Shown piece after piece: positions 56,472 to 64,000 of a stretch of 64,000 bases of DNA. Within the stretch, counting starts at the first letter, position 1; each line of letters begins with the position of its first letter. The notes under the pieces were generated by a model. That model ran no database searches. It was not told the DNA's origin and saw nothing but the letters and a program-made list of their open reading frames with translations. The translations under genes and the position numbers were made by a program. The DNA comes from Candidatus Electrothrix communis (GTDB lineage: Bacteria > Desulfobacterota > Desulfobulbia > Desulfobulbales > Desulfobulbaceae): contig CP130629.1 in assembly GCA_030644725.1 (NCBI GenBank), positions 861,572-925,571 on the forward strand. Direction: 5' to 3'.

Positions 56472-57509
56472 ATGAACAGTAAAACCCAGGAAGAAGAGAT
56501 TGCCGAGCTGAAGCGCAGATTGGCCGAAGCAGAAGCCAAGCTGACAGCTGCCGATCTGGTTGAACCGAAACAAATAACAGCGGTAGCCGAAAATAGCGGT
56601 TCTGGAGCCATAGGCCAAGGTGATCTTCAGACTGAGGCCCGACGCGGCTATCTCGGCGAACTGGCTTCTAATCCCCTGCTGCTTACGGTCATGGCTGTGG
56701 TCCATACCCACAGGGGCCGTCTGCCCGGTTCTCGTGCTCTGCTCTATGAGGAATGTATTGATATCCTCCTCCACCGCTGGGAACAGGTCAAGGCGGCTGA
56801 TCAGGGTCGGTCGTCACGACTGCGGAAGCTGCTGGAACAGGCTGGTCGGCAGAAGAGCGATCTCCATAGAATCCTGCGACGACTGGCCTTTGAGGTGCAT
56901 GGACAGGCAGGCAAGGGGCAGCTGGCTGATATCAGTGCTTGGCAACTGCAAAAGGCCCTGATCAAGCTCCATCCCGAGGTGGTTGTTGCTGTTCGGGAAC
57001 GGGCCGGGCTGCTGATTGAGCGGGACGAGGATGTCTACACCTTTCCCCACCGCACCTTTCAGGAATATCTTGCCGGTGCTCATCTTGCCGGGTTGGGTGA
57101 TTTTTCCCGGCAGGCTGTTCAACTGGCTGATGATCCCAACTGGCATCAGGTCATCCTCCTTGCTGTGGGTCATCTCACTTTCTGTACCATGCAGAGTGAT
57201 CCGGTGCGCAGTCTGCTGGATCGTCTCTGTCCACAAACCGGGAAAGACACGTCCTCGGCTTGGCGTCGGGCCTGGATTGCCGGTGATGCGGTTTTGGAAA
57301 TGGAGCGCAAACGGCTTTTGGAGGATGATGGCACAGACCTGGACCGGCGTATCCGCACGCGCTTGGTTGATCTGCTCAGGAAAGGTGCCTTGGAGGCCCG
57401 TGAACGGGTGGCTGCGGGCAATGCCCTGGCCCGGCTTGGTGATCCTCGATTTTGCCCGGATCGTTGGTTTCTGCCCGATGAAGGCGATTATAATGGACCC
57501 ATCTTTTAG
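56472..57509 (+). pseudogene. NACHT/STAND NTPase-type gene missing its P-loop and C-terminus
   Basis: 345 residues from ATG 56472 (GGAG 9-10 bases upstream). An N-terminal coiled coil (EEEIAELKRRLAEAEAKLTAA) and the GSGAIGQGD motif normally lead into a NACHT domain, but here the text jumps to LQTEARRGYLGELASNPLLLTVMAVVHTHRGRLP-SRALLYEECIDILL-RW, the end of that domain. There is no Walker A or B. YTFPHRTFQEYLAGAHLA and HEAT-like helices follow (AAGNALARLGDPRF). In relatives a sulfatase-modifying-factor domain usually comes next, but the IS3 end at 57494 supplies the stop. Likely a dead remnant of a STAND sensor or defence gene. Confidence 0.65.
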
Positions 57510-57611
57510 GACAGCTATTTAAGGTAGATTTTTTTCTAAAAAGGGTGAATGTATTTTGATCGCTCGGCAACGAGTTTAAAATCCATACAGCCACTACCGG
57601 AGAGCATAAGC

Positions 57612-57890
57612 ATGTCACAAAAAAGAAGAGTCCACTCAGCTGCCTTCAAAGGAAAAGTTGCACTCGAAGCATTGAAAGAGTTGAAGCCAATTAATGCGTT
57701 GGCGTCCCAGTATGAGATTCAACCAAACCAGATAAGCCTCTGGAAAAAGCAGTTAAAAGAAGGGGTTCCCGAAATATTCAGTAGAAAACGTAGTAAGGAA
57801 AAAGAGGACTCCCGTAAGGTTGAAAATCGTTTATATGAAGAGGTCGGGCGCCTGAAAATGGAGTTGGACTGGCTTAAAAAAAAAGTCTGA
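57612..57890 (+). CDS. IS3-family OrfA
   Basis: 92 residues: MSQKRRVHSAAFKGKVALEALKELKPINALASQYEIQPNQISLWKKQL with the IS3 helix-turn-helix, and a C-terminal leucine-zipper-like tail (LYEEVGRLKMELDWLKKKV). It ends in a run of nine A (57876-57884). OrfB follows in the +1 frame, so loss of one A from the transcript, or a frameshift, is needed for the fused transposase. Confidence 0.87.
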   Translation: MSQKRRVHSAAFKGKVALEALKELKPINALASQYEIQPNQISLWKKQLKEGVPEIFSRKRSKEKEDSRKVENRLYEEVGRLKMELDWLKKKV

Positions 57891-58716
57891 GTCATGTTCA
57901 GATCCACTTGATTTAATTGATCCTAAGCACAAGTCGATCAGCATCCAGAGGCAATGTGACCTGCTCGGCATCAGTCGATCCCGCTATTACTATAAGCCTG
58001 CGGTCGAGAGTGAATTGAACCTCAAATTGATGCGAATTATTGATGAGATCTACACCAACTTCCCTTTTTACGGAAGCAGACGAATGGTCATCGAACTGGA
58101 GCGGCGTTCTTTTCATGTAAACAGAAAACGGGTTCAAAGGTTGATGCGCCTTATGAGGATTGAGGCGATTTATCCGAAACCGAAGCTAAGCCAAAGGAAT
58201 AGCGAACATAAGGTTTATCCGTACCTTTTGAGGAACATCTTGATTGATCATCCCAATCAGGTTTGGAGTACTGATATCACATATATTCCGATGCAGGACG
58301 GTTTCATGTACCTGACGGCAGTTATTGATTGGTACAGCCGATACATTCTCAGCTGGCGCATATCCAATACGCTCGATAACGATTTTTGTATTGAGGCCCT
58401 TGATGAGGCATTAAGTCAGGGATTACCCGATATTTTTAATACCGATCAGGGGGTACAGTTCACAAGCAAAAAATTCACAAAACGTCTGACAGATGTTGAT
58501 GTAAAAATCAGCATGGACGGCAAGGGTCGGGCACTGGATAATATTTTTGTCGAGCGTTTTTGGCGTACAGTAAAATATGAAAACATCTACCTGAAGGACT
58601 ATCGAAACGGCAAGGAGTTATACCACGGTCTGGAGGAATATTTTTCATTTTACAATACCCAACGCCCCCATCAGTCTTTGGGGTACAGAGTCCCTGAATA
58701 TATTCATTATTGCTAA
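57883..58716 (+). CDS. IS3-family OrfB transposase core
   Basis: About 277 residues, open from the A run. RQCDLLGISRSRYYY, then NFPFYGSRRMVIELERRSFHVNRKRVQRLMR, and an rve integrase core with catalytic D in WSTDITYIPM, D in IFNTDQGVQFTS and E in DNIFVERFWRTVKYE. FYNTQRPHQSLGYRVPEYIH ends it. The core is intact. OrfB has no good start of its own after the run. Confidence 0.87.
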   Translation, partial: KSESCSDPLDLIDPKHKSISIQRQCDLLGISRSRYYYKPAVESELNLKLMRIIDEIYTNFPFYGSRRMVIELERRSFHVNRKRVQRLMRLMRIEAIYPKPKLSQRNSEHKVYPYLLRNILIDHPNQVWSTDITYIPMQDGFMYLTAVIDWYSRYILSWRISNTLDNDFCIEALDEALSQGLPDIFNTDQGVQFTSKKFTKRLTDVDVKISMDGKGRALDNIFVERFWRTVKYENIYLKDYRNGKELYHGLEEYFSFYNTQRPHQSLGYRVPEYIHYC

Positions 58717-58857
58717 TGCGACACACTCAAGCAGATACAGGGGGGAAATCATCAGATAAGAGAGGTCATTGTCAGTTCGAAATCTATCTTAAATTATGCC
58801 AATTTTTGTGTTGACTGTGGGGTCCACTTTACTACCTGAAAAAAGGAGACTAATATG

Positions 58858-59183
58858 AGCTTTATTAATAATCATTGTCCTTAATGTGAAGGGACTTCAT
58901 ACCGGATTTTAAAAAATATGTAATTCGTTGCGGGGAAGAACGCCAACTTTATAAATGTAATGATTGCGATTCTTGTTTTTCAGAAACAAGACATACGATA
59001 CTGGAAGGGTTGAAAACCCCTGTTTTTCGAATCATAATGATATTGACCGCATTAAGTGAAGGCCTGGGCATCAATGCGGCAACAAGGGTTTTTTCTGTTG
59101 GAAAAAACAGTATTTATCGTTGGCAGAATCGATTATTATCGTTACAACAGACCTTAATGCTGTATTCATTGTGTCAACAATTT
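58858..59183 (+). pseudogene. IS1-like InsA fragment, decayed
   Basis: Starts MSFINNHCP, then TAA where CPxC is expected, then CEGTSYRILKN, a frame change near 58915, and CGEERQLYKCNDCDSCFSETRHTILEGLKTPVFRIIMILTALSEGLGINAATRVFSVGKNSIYRW. The zinc-binding cysteines and the SETRxTxLEGLKTP segment are typical of IS1-type InsA. It is cut at QF by the IS66-like element at 59184. Confidence 0.7.
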
Positions 59184-60956
59184 GTATCCTCTCCAAAAAC
59201 CAGGGTAACAGGAATATTTTCAGGCGGGGTCGGAAGCAGTATGCTGAGATTGAGATGAAATGATGGATGCCAAGGAGGGCATTTCGTACTTTTTGCTGAT
59301 ACGGTCATGGATGTATTCAAACACATTGACCGACATTTTTTTTGCAGTTTCGACCACAGTCATCATGGTGTCTTTTGCTTGAGTCCCTTTTTCGTTTTTC
59401 GTCTGGAAACTGACATCCCGTTTTCGTGCCTGAACTCTGGCACCAAGTTCCGCAGAATTATTATGCAAAGGAATGTGCGGATATTGCAGGACAAGCAGAA
59501 GATTATCCTTCTTGGCCCATGTTTTCCGTAAACGGTCATCTAGCTGATCATAGCCTGTTGTTTGCAGGAATAAGGTGTCGAACTGCTCGGAAAGACGTTC
59601 AGCTTCAGCCTTGGAGGGAGCCTCTTTATAGCTCCGCAGGCAATGGTAATAATCCCAAAAGTCACTGAGCACTTTTGCCAGTTTCTCGCGATTATTTTCC
59701 ATGAACGGCTGCAGTTTCTTGTAATGCCTGCCTTCGTGGACCCAGCATAGACCAAGATGTTCGGTGATCCCCTTAAACTGAGGGGCATCATCACAGATAA
59801 GGATCGGAAACGGGCGGCCCTGATGACGAAACGCTGTCACAGCACAGGCTTCCAAAATGCGTTGACGATTCGTTTTCTGTTTGCCAGGGTCAGGAAACAG
59901 CCTACTCAACAAAGCATCCATTTCAGAACGCTCCATTATGCGTTCACTTAAAAATGGTGTCAGACGTTGCCGCTGTTTTTCAGACAGGTTAAAGTCACTT
60001 AACAGTTCAATGGTTTGCGAGTTTAGCTGGAAGGTCAATTCGCCTTCACTGAATATTTCCAGCAGAGTCAGGCGATTCTTCTTCGCTCTGGTAAAATATG
60101 CTGTATAATAGGGGCTGCAGAGTACATGGTTGTAGAAATTGGCGCCATTGACACGAGCACTGGTATCATCAGCATTCTGATAATTCGTTGCTTGAAGACC
60201 AGCCGAGACAATTTCAGATTTTTCGTCGTGAAAACAGGTAACATCGTCTGTTATTATGCGAGAAATTGTTGCTGGTGAGATTTCAACACCGACTGTCTGC
60301 AACAAGCTATGGATTTTAGGCTGACTCATGTTGGAGTCATTATATAAGCAGAGGACCAATGTCCTGATGCCGGGGCCGAAACCACCTTGATATTCAATGG
60401 GTAATGCGCCGATGATTCGTCGGTTTTCTGATGCTGAATAATAGACTTCCCGCTTAAAGGCGGTGTTTTTCACCTCTATAATAATATCCTGAACAACAAC
60501 GGTATCGTGTCCTTTTGGTACAGCATCAGCGGGTAATTTTTCCTTATCCACTGGGCAGCTTTTTTCTCATGGATAACAAGATTGCGTTTTTTCCGTTTGG
60601 GTTGCTTTGTTGTTTTTTTCTTTTTACGGTCCGACTCCGATGAAATATCACCAGATTGTGTTTTGGGTCGAATTATCGGACACCCCTGCTCTCCTTTGAG
60701 ACGGTTGTTCTCGTCTTTGAGCAATTTGACAGTTTCCTTGAGTTCTTGGTTCTCCTGGGCTAACTGCTCAACGATGTTTATCAACAGCATGATTTTATCC
60801 TGCACCCCATTGTCGGGCAGTGAGTCAAAATCAATATGAAGCTGTTGTAAGGTTTTCAGACTATCTGCATTCATGAGGCATATATTCTTATAAATTGAGC
60901 CATATTGCAAGCTTTGAAAAATTTTATTTAGCTACCCTGGATTTTGGAGAGGATAC
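59184..60956 (-). mobile_element. IS66-like element type 2, copy 3
   Basis: 1773 bp with both ends (GTATCCTCTCCAAAAACCAG at 59184; complement of GTATCCTCTCCAAAATCCAG to 60956). Nearly identical to copies 1 and 2. Flanks AACAATTT and GATAGACT differ, so no duplication. The transposase (60874 to 59220) is broken by one missing T near 60566 (six instead of seven), giving IHEKKAAQWIRK instead of IHEKKSCPVDKE. Confidence 0.9.
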
Positions 60957-62530
60957 GATAGACTCATATTTCATGTGGAGGGATCAGAATGACTGGGTAT
61001 AAAGTCAAAGTAAGCGTTGAACTTGTAGAGTGTAACGAATCTATTAGCGATAGCCCGACGAAGCAGCAAGATGGCAGTTTCAATATGGTTATCAGTGAGA
61101 AAGATGCTGTAAGTATAGACAAGTGCGAAAAAACCATTTTACAAACCGCATATCCGACAATACGGTCTGCTTTATCCGAGCACCTTACCGGGGTGTCTCA
61201 AAAAAAGCTGGTGAGATGAGTGAAGCCGGAGAACAAGTAATTCAAAATAGTTGTCCATATAAAGTTGATGGGGAAGCCGGACGATTTGCATTCTTTACCC
61301 ATAGTATCCTGAAGGGTGCCGACGTGCGATACAACACCGGTCAAGATGTTTTTCGTGCCTGCATGGGAAAGAGTATTACCGAACCACAGGTTTCAAAGAA
61401 ATAGCTTTGATTTACGGTGATACGGAAGAATCATACAGAAAAACAACACGATTAATCAATCGCATCCGGTACCAGGAAAAAGACGGCACCCCATCCCGTA
61501 CACTTCATGAAGCTACAGAGCGGGAAGGAACTGCCCTGCTTGAGCATATAACAAAAAAATCCGAACAAATATTATCCCGGCATGGCTTTGAAGAGACCGG
61601 GATATATCAAGAAGAGAATCCAGAGTATACTCAATCAGTCCCTTTTTTCTGGATCAGGAGAAGATTGACGACGCAGTCTCTCTTTGTACAGAAGTATGTG
61701 GCTTTTCTGATGGTTACATAGATAATCCGATAGGCTACGAGGATCCTTCTGAAACAATCAACATAGCGGTGGATGATGTTAATGTAAAAAGACAGGAAGA
61801 TAACAGAATTCCGGGGCAGAAAAGAACCGCGCATACAAGGAAATACGCACATAACACAATCGCTCGTCTTTCTCACAACGGGACAAAATATGTCTTAAAC
61901 GGAGCGTCCATAACCTCTCTTCTTCCTATTATAATGTCTTTTTACTTGCTAACGGTCTTTCCGGGAAACGATTCCAGTTTTTTACTGATGGTCATACAGT
62001 CCTGAATACAGCAATTATAAATTTTTATTCCTGGAAAGAAAATATGGGAATAATATTGGACTGGTACCACCTTGGTAAGAAGTGCGGGGAGTTGCTGAGT
62101 CAAACAATGAACGGTCGGAAATTACGCAATGAAGTTCTCAATAAACTCAAGCCGTTGCTTTGGTACGGTCTCACAGATAAAGCAATTGAGTTTTTGCGTG
62201 AGATCCCGGAGAAGGATATAAAGAACGTTCAATCATTAGAGAAACTCATTGCCTACCTGGAAAGGAACCGACCTTATATCCCCTGCTATGCTGCCCGAAA
62301 AGAACTCGGACTTTGTAATTCGAGTGCTGTCGGTGAAAAGGCGAATGATCTGATTGTGTCAGAACGACAAAAACATAATGGGATGAGCTGGACCAAAAAG
62401 GGAACAGTGGCCTTGGCTACGATTACTGCCCTTAAGCAAAATAATGAATACAGAAAGTGGTTTGAGGAAAAGGATATTGATTTTAAACTGGCTGCTTAGA
62501 CTAAAAAATGGCTAACCGCACAGGTTGAAA
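60957..62530 (+). mobile_element. Unassigned IS, near-complete copy with decayed transposase
   Basis: Same element as 16892-17733, here with the 3' end, terminal repeat CTAACCGCACAGGTTGAAA at 62512-62530. The 5' leader is cut at GATAGACTC by copy 3 above. The transposase (60989-62499) passes through five frames: MTGYKVKV..., A AAA AAG switch near 61200, GEMSEAGEQVIQNSCPYKVDG, IYGDTEESYRKTTRLINRIRYQEKDGTPSR, TAHTRKYAHNTIARLSHNG, and MGIILDWYHLGKKCGELLSQ...IPCYAARKELGLCNSSAVGEKANDLIV...MSWTKKGTVALATITALKQNNEY. The DWYHLGKK and C-terminal block look DDE-like, but the family is uncertain. Confidence 0.65.
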
Positions 62531-62957
62531 TATTCGGAAAGGGTGTCCGCTCCTATTCCATGTTGCACACCGAATATCAACAAGGTGGCAAAAAAATGCC
62601 TGCGAATCCACTCATACCCCTCTTCATGTTCCCACAAAACAGATTCGGGATAGATATTTCTTCTTTGAATTCCTTTAACTTGTCGAAACGCACTACTTTT
62701 GCTTGTATTCGCTTCTTTTGCCAGTTGTTCGTAGGTAAGCTTGTCTGACTTCCCCAGAGCCGCAAAAACTCTGCCACCGATAGATCGTATTTTTTCCGTT
62801 AATGCTTTCATAACGGAAATATGCTATTTTTTTACGAGCAGTTAAAGTATTTTTTCAATAAACTTATTTTTCATAGACTTCTGGCAATCAAAAACGATAT
62901 TTCAGGTTATGATTTTTTGGGACGAGGTTCATTTTGTCCCGGCTTAAGTTGGTACCC
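62531..62957 (-). mobile_element. DUF6399-type IS, copy E, 5' fragment
   Basis: 5' terminus at 62957 (complement of GGGTACCAACTTAAGCC) with the first 90 or so residues of orf1 on the minus strand (start 62811, MKALTEKIRSIGG...TLSEYF). It is cut at 62531 by the terminal repeat of the unassigned IS. It sits inside the IS110 remnant. Confidence 0.88.
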
Positions 62958-63203
62958 ATTCCAGGCGGCGCCAGTCTCAAGACGACAAAAAAAGAAAAGA
63001 GAGGAGCAGGTGAAGTCCCAAAACGCTACAATGGGCGTTGAGAACGGGATCAAAACACCCACTCCTTCGCTATCTTAATAATCAAATTTAAGATAAGTGT
63101 AAAGTTTTACCAGATTGCCAAGGAACACATGAAATTAAGCCAAGAATCGTTTTTTTAGGCATACAAACGCCTCAAAACCCTCTTGACTTTCACCGGAATA
63201 ACT
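62958..63203 (+). mobile_element. IS110-family 3' end, second copy
   Basis: Encodes the last 30 or so transposase residues (APVSRRQKKKREEQVKSQ...) to a stop at 63078, then the right end of the element. It is nearly identical to about 18180-18417 (one visible mismatch, GTTTTACC for GTATTACC). It ends about 25 bp after the dnaK stop. Confidence 0.85.
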
Positions 63204-63229
63204 CTGGGGGTGGTTTGTTTGTTCCTCTT

Positions 63230-64000
63230 TTACTTCACCTCTTCAAAGTCGGCATCAACAACATCATCATCGTCATCTTTGCCTGAAGAAGCCTTGCCCG
63301 TAGCATCAGCACCTGCGGCACCAGCTGCTCCGGCGGCATCACCCTGGTTCTGCGAGGCCTGGGCATACATCAGCTCAGCCAGTTTATGGGAAGCCTGGGT
63401 CAGGGCCTCGCTAGCAGCCTTGATGGTGTCAAGATCATCACTTTCCAGGGCCTTTTTCGTGTTCTCAATCTCGCGTTCCACATTACCCTTGGTCTCGGCA
63501 TCCACTTTATCGCCAAGCTCACCCAGGGTTTTTTCGGTCATGTGGATCATGGAATCAGCATTATTTTTCGCTTCAACCATTTCTTTGCGTCTCTTGTCTT
63601 CTTCCGCATGCAGTTCCGCATCCTTTTTCATATTCTCAATCTCTTCCTCACTCAAGCCGGAAGATGCGGTGATACGGATGGACTGCTCTTTGCCGGTACC
63701 CATATCCTTGGCAGAAACATGGAGGATACCGTTGGCGTCCAGGTCAAAGGTAACCTCGATCTGGGGTACCCCGCGCGGCGCAGTCGGAATGTCAGACAAC
63801 TCAAAGCGACCGATGGTCTTGTTGGCATCGGCCATCTCCCGCTCACCCTGGAGTACATGGATGGATACCGCAGGCTGATTATCCGCCGCAGTGGAGAAAA
63901 CCTGGCTCTTCTTGGTCGGAACCGTGGTGTTCTTTTCAATCAGCTTGGTCATAACACCGCCCAAGGTCTCAATACCAAGAGAGAGCGGGGTGACATCCAG
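63230..64000 (-). CDS. dnaK: Chaperone DnaK (Hsp70), C-terminal part
   Basis: About 257 residues visible; the gene continues past the window edge. [80 protein letters not shown] form the substrate-binding beta domain, and the helical lid follows ([25 protein letters not shown]). The tail is Ala/Gly-rich ([16 protein letters not shown]) and ends [12 protein letters not shown], as usual for bacterial DnaK. It assists protein folding with DnaJ and GrpE. The IS110 end lies just downstream and leaves the coding region untouched. Confidence 0.96.
   Translation of the reverse strand: MDVTPLSLGIETLGGVMTKLIEKNTTVPTKKSQVFSTAADNQPAVSIHVLQGEREMADANKTIGRFELSDIPTAPRGVPQIEVTFDLDANGILHVSAKDMGTGKEQSIRITASSGLSEEEIENMKKDAELHAEEDKRRKEMVEAKNNADSMIHMTEKTLGELGDKVDAETKGNVEREIENTKKALESDDLDTIKAASEALTQASHKLAELMYAQASQNQGDAAGAAGAAGADATGKASSGKDDDDDVVDADFEEVK

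Larger units (their letters stand above)
57494..58826 (+). mobile_element. IS3-family element
   Basis: Left end TGGACCCATCTTTTAGG at 57494; the right end is the complement of TGGACCCCACAGTCAAC at 58826. 1333 bp with orfA and orfB. Flanks TAA and CTT do not match, so no duplication is proven. Confidence 0.82.

Noticed and set aside
1-64000. tRNA, rRNA, CRISPR arrays and riboswitches
   Set aside because: I looked for cloverleaf-like ends, rRNA core motifs and regular direct repeats with spacers and recognised none; a covariance-model scan would settle this.

Overview
The window looks like the chromosome of a Desulfobulbales-type sulfur bacterium, possibly a cable bacterium (Electrothrix/Electronema group). 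This rests on gene content only: an assimilatory nitrate reductase-like enzyme, a 12-haem cytochrome, PAS/REC signalling proteins, a MORN-repeat surface protein, a PEP/pyruvate-binding fusion and a very heavy transposon load. I ran no database search, so the taxon is an inference.

Layout. (1) 1-7.6 kb: the 3' end of a molybdopterin nitrate reductase overlapping a hybrid histidine kinase, a convergent 1272-residue 5-oxoprolinase, and an antitoxin with a broken RelE/YafQ-like toxin. (2) 7.9-33.0 kb: an accessory island made almost entirely of nested, split and decayed insertion sequences (IS66, IS66-like, IS1182, IS91, IS110, ISKra4, a DUF6399-type family and one unassigned family) plus two kinds of MITE. 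The only host gene inside is a 12-haem cytochrome, with an IS close upstream and another at its 3' end. (3) 33.0-56.2 kb: an intact host block with PEP-synthase-like receiver fusion, DUF3524 glycosyltransferase, aroK, hybrid kinase plus HD-GYP regulator, KamA-type radical SAM enzyme, acyl-CoA synthetase, YdcF-like protein, argJ, MORN protein, M20 amidohydrolase, a YbdK/Ggt/YejB/YejE-type cluster and a FecR protein. (4) 56.4-63.2 kb: a truncated NACHT-type gene followed by a second IS pile-up. (5) dnaK runs off the right edge.

How the genes fit together. The 50.4-55.2 kb cluster (glutamate-cysteine-ligase-like enzyme, gamma-glutamyltransferase, two peptide-ABC permeases), with the 5-oxoprolinase at 3.3-7.1 kb and the M20 hydrolase just upstream, suggests a gamma-glutamyl peptide salvage route. 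Kinase 38.2-40.0 kb and the HD-GYP protein overlap by 4 bp and probably form one c-di-GMP signalling unit.

The island is the most unusual part. One IS66-like element contains a DUF6399 IS that itself contains a second copy, plus an IS91-type unit. Both DUF6399 insertions have perfect 8-bp target duplications. DUF6399 copies encode the transposase in two frames joined at a conserved in-register slippery heptamer, while a related element uses one frame. Two MITE types carry the termini of these two DUF6399 subfamilies. Two halves of an IS66::IS1182 nest lie in opposite orientation about 14-20 kb apart, which points to an inversion. Most element frameshifts are one base missing from a homopolymer, so sequencing or repeat-consensus error must be considered.
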